Assembly: GCF_027789125.1 (NCBI RefSeq)
Contig: NZ_JAQFVF010000021.1
Location: 119,817-183,816, forward strand
DNA length: 64,000 nucleotides
Source: Paenibacillus aestuarii
GTDB lineage: Bacteria; Bacillota; Bacilli; Paenibacillales; NBRC-103111
Reading direction: 5' to 3'
The translations under genes and the position numbers were made by a program. Within the stretch, counting starts at the first letter, position 1, and the number at the start of each line of letters is the position of its first letter. A model generated the notes under the pieces. That model was given only the letters and a program-made list of their open reading frames with translations, had not been told where the DNA came from and ran no database searches. Positions 51,799 to 60,913 of this stretch are shown here, piece after piece.

Positions 51799-51828
51799 AT
51801 CATAGTCACTGCATGAGATCTGCGTAAA
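51799..51828 (-). promoter_or_regulatory. Possible sigma-A promoter of the Opp/sulfatase operon
   Basis: On the minus strand TTTACG, 18 bases, TATGAT. Transcription would begin at the foot of the hairpin at 51768-51797, giving a message with a 5'-terminal stem-loop. Confidence 0.45.
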
Positions 51829-51920
51829 GAGACCATTTCCGAACTTTGTCACTTGGGCCAAGGAAGCACCTCAAATTCTGCTATGGACCTTTTCTGATAT
51901 CGTTCACCAAGGCTGGAACA

Positions 51921-54341
51921 TCAATAAATTTCGTCCCGATGGAGCTTCTTCGGCGCGTGAATGTCCCTGAATTCACCGGGCGTCATGCCTTCATACTTTT
52001 TGAAGATGCGGTTAAAGCTGCGCTGATTGGCATAGCCAACCGAGGCGCCGATATCTTTGACCGTCAGTTCACTCATCCGCAGAAGCTCCTTCGCTTTCTC
52101 CAACCGCAGCGAGATAACATAGTCCATGAATGTAATGCTGATTTCCTGACGGAACAAACGGCTGACATAGGACGGGTCCAGCTGCAATTGGTCAGCAATG
52201 CCCCCAAGTGAAATCTCCTTATCAAAATTAACCTGAATATAGTCCAGGATTTGCTGGGCAACCGATTCCGGTTCCGTCTTCTTCTCGGCGTGGAAGCGCA
52301 AATTCGTCTGGCGGATGTAAGCCTGAGCGAAATGTACGACATCATCCACCGTTTCCAAACGAAGCAGCTTCTCCAGCAGATCAGCAAGCTCATTGTCCGC
52401 ATGCGCCGGCAGTCCGAGCTCGGTGGAACGCTGGAACACTTCGACAATCAGTTGAAAATACGCATGCTGGATCAGCGGGAACGGCAGCCCCTCTGCGCCT
52501 TCAGCCGCTTCGCTCAGCTTATAAAGCTCATCTTCGAAGCTCTGCGAAGGCTCCTCGCGAAACATTAAAAGAATCTCCCGCTTCAATTCCGCCAGCTTGC
52601 GGATGAGCAGGTGGTCGCCGGGATTTTTTTCACGGTTCAGCCAGCTTGGGGCAATCAGCCCGTAACCTTTGAACGCCCGGCTTTCCAGGGCATCGACAGC
52701 TTCCCGGTACGACTCGCTAATGTCGCCTGCCTGCATATGGAGCTGGCCGATCCCAGTGCTCACAGTCAAATGCAAATATTCCCGAATCGCTGCGCGCATC
52801 CGCTCAGCCGTCTCTACCACGTCTTGGCAGAACGCTTCAGCCGTCATACTCGCCTCCAGATTGCAGACGAGAATGACATCCCGGCTCTCCATGTGCAGCG
52901 GGTAGCTTCTGTATAAATGACCGCTCAGCTCACCGGCGAGCTTGGCGATAAAATAGCGGATCAAGCTTTGGTCAAAGCTTCCGTATTTCTCAACATACGT
53001 ATGATAATCATCGATGCGGATCACACATACAAAAAATCCATTTGGCGTCACCGGCAGCTGGTAATACGCAAATTTGGCAAAGCGCTCTTCATGCAGCTTC
53101 GACCGCTCATGAATCAATTGCTGGAGAAAGCTTTGCTGCAGCACCGGCCAATTGTCTTTCAACTGGCTTTCCATCTCTGCGCCCTGCTCTTTCATCGAAA
53201 TAAAGGCCGAGAACAGCATCGCCAGCTCGCTCTGCTCACGAATCGGCGTCGCCGACCGCCAATCGTCTTTTTTGTTATTCACCATTTGCACCAAAGAATG
53301 AATAGGACTGTAAATTCGCAGTGTAATATAAAAGGCTACAAGTACAGCAGCCAATATGCTAAAAGCCATGAGGATCAGCATGAAACTCTGAATTTCCGTG
53401 CTGCTTTTGTATAAGGAGCTTGTTGGAATGAGGTCGACATACTTCCAGCCCGTATAAGGGGAGGACACGGCGGTGAACGTAAATTCGCTGCCCCGGAATG
53501 CGCCTGTAAAAGCGGATATATCACTGCCAATCTTATCCCGAACAACAGCGAATTCCTCGACGGGCACTTCACGTCCCGTATTGCTGTTGAAGGCCAGCTT
53601 AGCGTCAGGGCTGACCATCCAAATTTCTTCCCCTTGCCGCATAAGCCGGAACGACGGAATTTGGAACAAGGCCTGTTGATTCATATTGACGACAATGGCG
53701 CCTTGAATCGGAGAGCCTGTCCACGGTGTCGTGCGGATCAAGGTCACCTGGGTTTGTGATAAGTTTTTATTATCAGGATATTCACGGACAAACCATCTTG
53801 ATTCCGTACGCTGCATGCTGTGGTAATCAGGCAGCCATGCGGCATCGTCCATATCCTTCGACTTGGTTGGCCCGATCAACGCAGATTGTACTAGGTCGCT
53901 GGCTGCGTAGTAGACATAGATCGATTCCATGTATGGAGAAGTAATATAGGAATCCAGCAAATAGTTGTGGATCTCGTCCACATCGGATGGGGAAGGACCT
54001 TCAGCCCCCGCTTCCAGCGCTTCCGAAAAAGCACGGTTTTGCGCCAGCCGGATCGTAATCTGATCGACGTCATTCAACAGCGTATCCATGAGGCGTCGCG
54101 TCTGTTCCAGCATTTGGAAGCTGGACTGCTTGACCTCGCTCCTGACGACATTCTGGCTGTAACGGTTCGCAAAAAAGCCTACAATCAAGACCGTGATCAC
54201 CACGAGCACAATAAGCAGGAACAATATTCGAAAAAATAAGCTTCGGAATTTGAAGTTGGAAAAGGCAACCTGAACGAGGCTGATCAATCGGCTCCCCCCT
54301 GTCTCGTCGAGTACGGAAACTCTTCTCCTTATTCTTTCCAT
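51921..54341 (-). CDS. Membrane-anchored AraC-family regulator with extracellular sensor
   Basis: 806 residues: a membrane helix near 38-60 (ILFLLIVLVVITVLIVGFFA), an extracellular region to about 310, a second helix about 315-340 (MLILMAFSILAAVLVAFYITL), a long linker and a C-terminal AraC domain (about 705-806; EISLGGIADQLQLDPSYVSRLFRQEI, DIGASVGYANQRSFNRIFKKYEGMTPGEFR in part). Same layout as the regulator at 5497. It lies directly upstream of the Opp/sulfatase operon on the same strand and is its probable activator. Confidence 0.87.
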   Translation of the reverse strand: MERIRRRVSVLDETGGSRLISLVQVAFSNFKFRSLFFRILFLLIVLVVITVLIVGFFANRYSQNVVRSEVKQSSFQMLEQTRRLMDTLLNDVDQITIRLAQNRAFSEALEAGAEGPSPSDVDEIHNYLLDSYITSPYMESIYVYYAASDLVQSALIGPTKSKDMDDAAWLPDYHSMQRTESRWFVREYPDNKNLSQTQVTLIRTTPWTGSPIQGAIVVNMNQQALFQIPSFRLMRQGEEIWMVSPDAKLAFNSNTGREVPVEEFAVVRDKIGSDISAFTGAFRGSEFTFTAVSSPYTGWKYVDLIPTSSLYKSSTEIQSFMLILMAFSILAAVLVAFYITLRIYSPIHSLVQMVNNKKDDWRSATPIREQSELAMLFSAFISMKEQGAEMESQLKDNWPVLQQSFLQQLIHERSKLHEERFAKFAYYQLPVTPNGFFVCVIRIDDYHTYVEKYGSFDQSLIRYFIAKLAGELSGHLYRSYPLHMESRDVILVCNLEASMTAEAFCQDVVETAERMRAAIREYLHLTVSTGIGQLHMQAGDISESYREAVDALESRAFKGYGLIAPSWLNREKNPGDHLLIRKLAELKREILLMFREEPSQSFEDELYKLSEAAEGAEGLPFPLIQHAYFQLIVEVFQRSTELGLPAHADNELADLLEKLLRLETVDDVVHFAQAYIRQTNLRFHAEKKTEPESVAQQILDYIQVNFDKEISLGGIADQLQLDPSYVSRLFRQEISITFMDYVISLRLEKAKELLRMSELTVKDIGASVGYANQRSFNRIFKKYEGMTPGEFRDIHAPKKLHRDEIY

Positions 54342-54383
54342 GCCGAGCCCGTAATTCCTTTATCTGCATGAAGGTATGCGAAA

Positions 54384-54411
54384 GAACCGAACACCTCATG
54401 GTGTTCGGTTC
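54384..54411 (-). terminator. Intrinsic terminator after the PhyH gene
   Basis: GAACCGAACACC and its exact complement (12 bp) around a 4-base loop; only a short T-run (TTTC) follows on the minus strand. It separates the transporter/PLP/PhyH unit from the AraC gene. Confidence 0.7.
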
Positions 54412-54435
54412 CGATCCCTGCGCAGCCCCCTGACC

Positions 54436-55218
54436 TCACCCCTCCCCAAACTCCACCGGGTATCCGGCGCCGAAAGGGGCGTCTGGCCGTGCGAATGGGC
54501 CCATCAGATAACGGCGGGTCGGTGTCGTGCGGTCGAGAAACTCCGGATTGTTCTCGAACCGATCCGAGCAGCGGACCCATGGCGGGCTATAAATGTAATG
54601 CATCGTGTAGCGGTCATAATCGCCGTCATGCGCGAAAGTCCGGTGCCACACGGCATTATGGAAGAACAGGACCGATCCCGCTGGCGCACAGATCACATGA
54701 CCGACAGGGACATCCTCCTTGGCTGCGCGAATAGCGCCAGGGAGCTCAACCTGGCTCCTGTGGCTGCCCGGGATCATCTCCATGTTCCCTGTACGGGGCA
54801 GAGACTGATCCGTCAGCAAGAATGAAGCGCGCAGCTGCAGCAGCGGAATCGGATAACCGAGCTTTTTAAAGTCGTACGCGCCCGAGCCGTCCTGATGCCA
54901 GCCGCCCATGCCGCCCAAAGCAGGCTGCTTCGTGCACCAGGCGGACTGCAATATGAAGCGGTCGCCGTACAGCGCCCTGACTTTCGGCAGCACCGCCGGA
55001 TGGTCGATCAACCGCTCCAAGGCGGGTTCGGTTTCGAAGCCCCGACCGATTTGCGCCCAGCCCGTCGTGCCTGCCGCTTCATGCAGACGGATCGAGGCAG
55101 CCAAACATTCGCTGATTTCCGCATCCGTGAGTACCCCCGGAATCACCAGATACCCCCACGACTCAAACATAAACCTGTCAAGCTCGGTAAACTCGCCAGG
55201 ACTGGATATCGCGTTCAT
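54436..55218 (-). CDS. Phytanoyl-CoA dioxygenase (PhyH) family Fe(II)/2-oxoglutarate enzyme
   Basis: About 260 residues, cytoplasmic. The iron triad is visible: His and Asp in GGWHQDGSG (about 108 and 110) and the distal His in FFHNAVWHRTFAHDG (about 192), with the 2-oxoglutarate-binding region after it. A double-stranded beta-helix is expected between. Family members hydroxylate small molecules; bacterial PhyH proteins act on diverse natural products, so the substrate is open. ATG at 55218 or GTG at 55221 is the start (GGAGG upstream). It lies 35 bases after the GntR regulator. Confidence 0.88.
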   Translation of the reverse strand: MNAISSPGEFTELDRFMFESWGYLVIPGVLTDAEISECLAASIRLHEAAGTTGWAQIGRGFETEPALERLIDHPAVLPKVRALYGDRFILQSAWCTKQPALGGMGGWHQDGSGAYDFKKLGYPIPLLQLRASFLLTDQSLPRTGNMEMIPGSHRSQVELPGAIRAAKEDVPVGHVICAPAGSVLFFHNAVWHRTFAHDGDYDRYTMHYIYSPPWVRCSDRFENNPEFLDRTTPTRRYLMGPFARPDAPFGAGYPVEFGEG

Positions 55219-55253
55219 CACATTTTTCCCTCCTTCATATGTTCAGACGCTAA

Positions 55254-56453
55254 TTATTTGTTTACCATAAGTGCCCCTGTCGACTCCCCGACGACTAAAG
55301 CCGATTTCACGATCTGCTTAAACGGCTCAGGCAGTTTCTTCTCCTGATGGGCCAGCAGCTTCAGCAATTGCTCAGCCGCTCTGGCGCCGATCGCCTCTTC
55401 ATGCTGGTCAATGTGGGTGAAAGCCGGAAGCAAGTCGACCGACGAAGAAGGGTTATCGTACGTAATAACCGAGATGTCCTGCGGGGCGCGCAAGCCCAAT
55501 TTTTTGATCACATCAGCAACAAACATGCCCAGCCTTAAATTCAAAGTAATATATGCGGTCGCAGAACGGCTGCGGATATGGTGGTATAACGGGTGCAGCT
55601 CGGGAGGACTGGAAGTGTCCACCTGAAAGTCGGTCAGCATCAGCGCCGGATTAATCATTGCGCCCTTCTGTTTGAGCGCTTCCATATAACCCCGAATCCG
55701 CTCATCAACCGTAATCGTGCTGCTGGGAATATCCGAGCAGATGGCGATATCCCGATGTCCGAGCCCCCACAGATGGTTGACAGCCAGCTGCGCGCTCATC
55801 CAATTATCCGAACAAACGGAGTGCGTTTCGAAGCCAGGCAAATAGCGGTCGATGAGCACGAACGGATATTCTCGTATTTTTAAAAGCAGAATTTCTTCAT
55901 TATACGTCTCCGCATCGATCGGGAAAATGAACAGTCCAGCCGCCCCTTGCTGGATCAGCTCTTGAATTGCTTCCTTCTCCCGCTCCTTGCAATTGTGCGA
56001 GAGCACAATCGACACATAATAGCCGGTGTCCTTTAACGCCCCATAAATGCCCCGCAGCAATCGAATCGCAAAAAAGTCCTCTAGCAAAGGCATGACCAGA
56101 CCGACCATTTTGCGTGTAGAGGCTGACTCGCCCTGCCCTCGCATTCTCCCGGCGTCCGGCGGCATAGTCTCCGCCTGCTCCCTGCCTTCAGCCAGTTCGG
56201 CCAAAATGCCTGGGTTCACGAAGCTGCCTCTACCCGGAATGCGGTAGATCCAGCCTTCCTGCGCCAGCTTAGTGAGCGCATTGGACACTGTCATTCGGCT
56301 CACGCCGAATTGTTCCATCAACTGCTTCTCGGTCGGAAACTTGTCATTTTCCCCGATCTCCCCTGCACAGATGAGCCGTTTGAAATGCTCTTGTATTTGT
56401 AAATATAACGGTTGCCGTTCATCCGTTTTGGGTGAAACCCGCATTCTGCTCAT
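55254..56453 (-). CDS. GntR/LacI hybrid (AraR-like) transcriptional regulator
   Basis: About 399 residues from ATG at 56453, preceded by a G-rich GGGGAG site and overlapping the end of the PLP enzyme gene by 35 bases. The N-terminus is a GntR winged helix (PLYLQIQEHFKRLICAGEIGENDKFPTEKQLMEQFGVSRMTVSNALTKL, in part); the C-terminal ~290 residues form a LacI/GalR-type sensor (MVGLVMPLLEDFFAIRLLRGIYG, VLIDRYLPG, LGHRDIAICSD). This combination is found in AraR. It probably binds the transported substrate and controls the operon 54436-60790. Confidence 0.9.
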   Translation of the reverse strand: MSRMRVSPKTDERQPLYLQIQEHFKRLICAGEIGENDKFPTEKQLMEQFGVSRMTVSNALTKLAQEGWIYRIPGRGSFVNPGILAELAEGREQAETMPPDAGRMRGQGESASTRKMVGLVMPLLEDFFAIRLLRGIYGALKDTGYYVSIVLSHNCKEREKEAIQELIQQGAAGLFIFPIDAETYNEEILLLKIREYPFVLIDRYLPGFETHSVCSDNWMSAQLAVNHLWGLGHRDIAICSDIPSSTITVDERIRGYMEALKQKGAMINPALMLTDFQVDTSSPPELHPLYHHIRSRSATAYITLNLRLGMFVADVIKKLGLRAPQDISVITYDNPSSSVDLLPAFTHIDQHEEAIGARAAEQLLKLLAHQEKKLPEPFKQIVKSALVVGESTGALMVNK

Positions 56454-57630
56454 GGAACTCCCCCTCAGCAGGGTCGCCCGGCGCGACAAAGCGCCATGCT
56501 TCCTCCAAATCCCTAATCAAATCGTCCGGATCCTCAGTACCGATATACAGCCTGACCAGCGAGGCTACTGGCTGATTCTCCCGGTGCAGCTCGCCGACGG
56601 TGATCAAGCTTTCAAACCCGCCCCAGCTGGGACCGATGCGAAAATATTGCAGTCGATCCGCCAAAGCTCTGAACCGTTCAGCAGGCTCCGGCGATTCGAA
56701 CGAAAACAAACTGCTGAATCCTGACATTTGGCAGTGTGCCAATGCATGCTGCGGGTGACTGGCCAGCCCCGGATGATTCACCCTGCTCACATACGATTGC
56801 CGGCTGATGAATTCGGCGACTTTCAGCCCGCTCGCTTCATGGCGCTGCATCCGCAGCGGCAGCGTCCGCAGCCCGCGCGTCACCAAGCCTGCTGTCTGCG
56901 GGGTCATCAGACCACCGAACAGCATGTATTCCCTGTTCATAAGCGGGTCCATCAAACGCTTGGTCCCCACGACGACGCCCCCGACACAATCGCTATGCCC
57001 GGAAATATACTTGGTGATGGAGTGAACGACGAGCCCTACCCCCATGGCGAGCGGGTTTTGATGACAAGGCGTCGCCCACGAATTGTCGAGGATCGTCTCT
57101 GCACCGATGGTGCGCGCCAGCTCTGTGCACGCCTTAATGTCCTGCAGCTCGAACATCATGCTGGTCGGACTTTCCAAATACAGCAGTTTGGTATTCGGGC
57201 GCACGGCCTGCACCCAGTTATCCAGTGAGCTGCCATCAACGAAGGTCGTCTCTACGCCGAATTTTTGCAAATAGTTGCCCAGGAAGTCGCGGGTCGGCCC
57301 ATACGCCTGATCGGTGCAAATCACATGGTCCCCTTGCCCCACAATGGACAGGATCGCCGACGATATCGCCGCCATGCCGGATGCGAAGCATTTGGCCCGC
57401 TCACCCTGCTCCAGCTCGGCGAGCTTGTCTTCCAGATAGCGCACCGTAGGATTGTTGCCCCGCGAGTAAACAAAATTTTCCTGCTCATCCTTTCTTGCCA
57501 AGTTGAACTGCTCATACGTATCGAACGAAAATAAACTCGTCTGATAAATCGGCACACTGATCGCGCCATGGTGGCGATCATCATGCCCGTCATGAGCAAC
57601 GAGTGAATGCTGCTTCTCTTTGGCATGCAT
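56419..57630 (-). CDS. Trans-sulfuration-type PLP enzyme (cystathionine gamma-synthase/beta-lyase family)
   Basis: 403 residues, fold-type I. The PLP lysine is Lys207 in VHSITKYISGHSD; the ring Asp182 is in ETILDNSWATP; the phosphate loop is KCFASGMAAISSA; YSRGNNPTVRYLEDKLAELE is the N-terminal cross-subunit region. Members cleave or form C-S bonds in cystathionine, methionine or homoserine esters. It is odd inside a sugar-type ABC cluster with neither methionine nor cysteine genes around. Its ATG overlaps the last base of the permease stop (TAATG). Reaction not assignable. Confidence 0.88.
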   Translation of the reverse strand: MHAKEKQHSLVAHDGHDDRHHGAISVPIYQTSLFSFDTYEQFNLARKDEQENFVYSRGNNPTVRYLEDKLAELEQGERAKCFASGMAAISSAILSIVGQGDHVICTDQAYGPTRDFLGNYLQKFGVETTFVDGSSLDNWVQAVRPNTKLLYLESPTSMMFELQDIKACTELARTIGAETILDNSWATPCHQNPLAMGVGLVVHSITKYISGHSDCVGGVVVGTKRLMDPLMNREYMLFGGLMTPQTAGLVTRGLRTLPLRMQRHEASGLKVAEFISRQSYVSRVNHPGLASHPQHALAHCQMSGFSSLFSFESPEPAERFRALADRLQYFRIGPSWGGFESLITVGELHRENQPVASLVRLYIGTEDPDDLIRDLEEAWRFVAPGDPAEGEFHEQNAGFTQNG

Positions 57631-58460
57631 TATCCTTTCACCGCCCCTTGAGTTAATCCCTCAACAATAAAACGCTGTGCAAGGGCGAACAGGATGATCG
57701 TCGGCAGCACCGAAAGCACCGTTCCGGCGGACATCGAGCCCCAATCGACATTAAACTTGAGCACAAATGAATTCATCGCCACCGGCAGTGTCTTAAGCGC
57801 TTCATTATCGATGAACATCACAGCCAGGAAAAGCTCATTCCAATTTTGCACAAAAGCGAATATAAACATCGAAGAAATGCCCGGCAGCATGATCGGAATA
57901 ATAACCCGGATGAGTGCAGACAGCTGCGAGCAGCCGTCAATCAACGCCGCTTCCTCCAGATTGGAAGGAATGCGCTGGAAGAAACCGCGCAGCATAATCG
58001 TGGAGAACGGAATCAAGCTGACCGTGTACATCAGAATCAGCGCGATGCGATGATTCAGCAGATGCATATTCGACATCATCATATAAAGCGGAGCTAGTGC
58101 AATGAAGCCGGGGAGCATCTGCGTCACGAAGAAGCCGAGCATAATCTGCTTGTGCCCACGGAAGCGGAATCTCGCCAGCACATAGGCGCTGCACACGGCG
58201 ATCACGATGACGATCAAAGCGGAGGACACCGACACGAGCAAACTGTTGGCCATATAGATGTTAAATTTGGATACTTTAAAAATGTTGACATAATTCTGGA
58301 AAGTGAGCTGTTCAGGCCAGTAATGAACCGGATAGCTAAAAATTTCTTTTTGCGGCTTTAACGAAGTAATGACAATCCAATACAGCGGGAACACCATGAT
58401 GATCAAGTGCAGAGCCAGAAAGGCAACCTTGATGATGCGATACCCATAATTTCGTTTCAT
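57630..58460 (-). CDS. Carbohydrate ABC transporter permease (MalG-like)
   Basis: 276 residues, six predicted membrane helices, EAA loop LEEAALIDGCSQLSALIRV-IIP, C-terminus RFIVEGLTQGAVKG. Start immediately after the stop of the MalF-like gene (TAG ATG). Part of the transporter 57630-60790. Confidence 0.9.
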   Translation of the reverse strand: MKRNYGYRIIKVAFLALHLIIMVFPLYWIVITSLKPQKEIFSYPVHYWPEQLTFQNYVNIFKVSKFNIYMANSLLVSVSSALIVIVIAVCSAYVLARFRFRGHKQIMLGFFVTQMLPGFIALAPLYMMMSNMHLLNHRIALILMYTVSLIPFSTIMLRGFFQRIPSNLEEAALIDGCSQLSALIRVIIPIMLPGISSMFIFAFVQNWNELFLAVMFIDNEALKTLPVAMNSFVLKFNVDWGSMSAGTVLSVLPTIILFALAQRFIVEGLTQGAVKG

Positions 58461-59342
58461 CTAGAAGTCACCCACCTTTTCAGACTTGGTCACCATCAAG
58501 TAAAACAACGTGTACAGGAGCAACATGACGATCATGATGACGCCAACGGCCGATGCAGCCCCATAATCGCCGTCATAAATAATTTTATTGAGCATCAAGG
58601 AGGATAAAATATGGGTCGCTCCGCCCGGCCCGCCGTTAGTCATGCCGTAAATCAGCGTTGGATCGTTGAAAATCCAGATGACCCGCAGCAGCGTCGTGGC
58701 GATGATCGTCGGCATGATGTACGGGATCGTCACATAGATCAGCTTGCGGAAGCCGTTTGCCCCGTCAATGCTCGCCGCTTCGTACAGCTCGGAGGGAATA
58801 GATTGCAGCGATGCGAGCAGCATGATGGTGAAGAAGGCGATCCCATACCACACATTGGCAACAATGACGGAAGCCATCGCCCACTTGGGGTCCGACAGAA
58901 ACCCGATCCGATCATCGATCAAGCCGAACCGCAGCAAGAGATCGTTAATTACACCGATTTGCGAATTGAACATCCATTTCCAGATCAGACCGATCAGAAA
59001 GCCCGACAGCGCCCATGGATAAAAAATAAACCCTTGATATACGCCGCGCCCCCAAAACTTTTTATTCAGGAAGAGCGCAAGGATGAACCCCAGCACAAAT
59101 TGAAATATTAGCGAAAAAAACACCCAATAGGCGCTGTTTTTCAGTGCGGCAAGAAATTGATGGTCTGCGAACGCGTCAACGAAGTTTTGCATGCCGACAA
59201 AATGCACCTGCTTGAGATTGAACAGCTTATAGTTCTGAAAAGCCATCACCACCCCTTTGAGGAAGGGATAGTAGGTAAATACGAGCACAAGCAGCAGAGC
59301 GGGCAGCAAGCTCGATAAAATAAATCTTTGCCGGGCACTCAC
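58461..59342 (-). CDS. Carbohydrate ABC transporter permease (MalF/UgpA-like)
   Basis: About 293 residues from GTG at 59342 (AAGGAGG ten bases upstream; the open frame extends to 59408 without a site). Six predicted membrane helices; EAA loop YEAASIDGANGFRKLIYV-TIP. Confidence 0.9.
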   Translation of the reverse strand: MSARQRFILSSLLPALLLVLVFTYYPFLKGVVMAFQNYKLFNLKQVHFVGMQNFVDAFADHQFLAALKNSAYWVFFSLIFQFVLGFILALFLNKKFWGRGVYQGFIFYPWALSGFLIGLIWKWMFNSQIGVINDLLLRFGLIDDRIGFLSDPKWAMASVIVANVWYGIAFFTIMLLASLQSIPSELYEAASIDGANGFRKLIYVTIPYIMPTIIATTLLRVIWIFNDPTLIYGMTNGGPGGATHILSSLMLNKIIYDGDYGAASAVGVIMIVMLLLYTLFYLMVTKSEKVGDF

Positions 59343-59413
59343 TGTACAGGCACCTCCTTGGTAAGAAAATGGCAGCAGGCGATACTCGCCCGCCGCCGCA
59401 TTCTTCACGCTTT

Positions 59414-60790
59414 TTATTTCATCCCCGCTTTTTGATCAAGCCAGAACTTATCCCATTCCTTCAGCAGGTCGTCAGCCGACTTCTTATCCAACAAGTACGA
59501 TTGCTGCCCTTTCATGCTTGTTTCTCCCCAGCTTCCGTTGCCTGGATATTTGAACGGCGGCGTATAGTTGACAAAGGTGTCCGCTTTAGCCGTCATATCC
59601 AGCAGCGTCTTGTACGGGCCGGTCTGGAAGAACGTATCCGCCGTCGCCGAAGTATGAATCGGAATGGTGCCGATTTCTTTGGAGAACACCGTATTTTCCT
59701 TCGGACTCGACAGGAACGCGATCAACTTCCAGGCCTCTTCTTTGTTCTTGGAATTTGCCGTAATGCCCCAGCCAGCCGCTCCGGTACTGACCAGCGACTT
59801 GCCGTTAGGACCGAGCGGCATCGGCGCGGTTTCCAGCGTCTTCGGATCCATTTTATCCTGCAGCACCTTGATGACGTCCGGGTCTTGAAGCAGAATGCCC
59901 GTTACCCCGGAAGTGAACGCTTGCACCTGATCTTGGAAGCCCCAGTTGATCGAGTCCGGCGGCGACGCCTCTTTGTACAGCTTCTTGTACAGCTCGAGTG
60001 CCTGCTTCGCTTCAGGTGTGCTATAGATGGTTTTTCCATCTTTTGTAAATGGCGCATCATCAATATTGATCACATTGTCATTAAAATCATAGATCATATG
60101 GTCAAAGTTGCCATTCGCCCCCGCTCCGCCGCGGAAAGAGAAGCCATATCGGTTCTGCTTCGGATCTGTCAGCTTGATCGCCGAGTCGACCAGCTCCTGC
60201 CACGTTTTCGGAGCCGCCAGCCCTTTCGCGTCGAACCAGTCTTTGCGGTAAAACATTTGCCGCTGATACAGCGCATTGGCAATAAAATACAGCTTACCTC
60301 CAGTCGAACCGACGATTTTGGAGGTAGCGGAAAGCGTTTTGCTGTCGGCCCATCCGCCAGCGTACGTATCCAGCGGCTCCAAGTAGCCGTTATTGACATA
60401 CTCGGCGATGTTCAGATCGCGCACTTCGAGAATGTCCAGATCCTGCTTCGCCGCCAGCATCGTGCGGATTTTGTTGTCTGCCTGGTCGAACGGCGGGGAG
60501 ATGAGCTCCACCTTGATGTTCGGGTTATCCTGCTGAAACCTGCCGATGGCGTCTTGCAGCAGCTTCGTACGTTCCGGACTCGTCAAGCTTTCGATCATGT
60601 GCAAGGTGACTTGTTTGGCCGCCGGAGCCTCTGAAGCTTTCGCGCTCGCCGCTGGCGCCGCCGAACTCCCGCCAGTCGGCGCTGCCGTTCCACTGCTCTC
60701 GGTGCCGCTTCCGCTGCACCCTGCCAACGTTCCCATCATCATGACGCCGGCAAGCACAGTTGTCCATCCTTTACCTTGTAATACCCCCAT
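59414..60790 (-). CDS. Family 1 solute-binding lipoprotein of a sugar-type ABC transporter
   Basis: 458 residues, lipobox TLAGCS (Cys about 25), Ser/Ala-rich linker, SBP1 fold (DLDILEVRDLNIAEYVNNGYLEPL, ALYQRQMFYRKDWFDAKGLAAP, WKLIAFLSSPKENTVFSKEIG in part). GAGGAGGG precedes ATG by eight bases. First gene of the last operon. In 60791-60915 an AT-rich stretch with GACATAT/ATATGTC arms (60812-60851) may hold the promoter or an operator; no clear -35/-10 pair was found. Confidence 0.9.
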   Translation of the reverse strand: MGVLQGKGWTTVLAGVMMMGTLAGCSGSGTESSGTAAPTGGSSAAPAASAKASEAPAAKQVTLHMIESLTSPERTKLLQDAIGRFQQDNPNIKVELISPPFDQADNKIRTMLAAKQDLDILEVRDLNIAEYVNNGYLEPLDTYAGGWADSKTLSATSKIVGSTGGKLYFIANALYQRQMFYRKDWFDAKGLAAPKTWQELVDSAIKLTDPKQNRYGFSFRGGAGANGNFDHMIYDFNDNVINIDDAPFTKDGKTIYSTPEAKQALELYKKLYKEASPPDSINWGFQDQVQAFTSGVTGILLQDPDVIKVLQDKMDPKTLETAPMPLGPNGKSLVSTGAAGWGITANSKNKEEAWKLIAFLSSPKENTVFSKEIGTIPIHTSATADTFFQTGPYKTLLDMTAKADTFVNYTPPFKYPGNGSWGETSMKGQQSYLLDKKSADDLLKEWDKFWLDQKAGMK

Positions 60791-60913
60791 ATGTACGCCC
60801 TCCTCAAATTTGACATATTCAACTATATTGTCTGAATGGACTAGATATGTCTGTGGTCAGCATGAATTATTTCCTTGCACAAAGGGGACAAAAAAACCAC
60901 AACACGAGTACAC

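Noticed and set aside
59369..60634. 421-codon plus-strand open frame opposite a solute-binding protein
   Set aside because: Fully antisense to a complete lipoprotein gene; the product has no recognisable domain.
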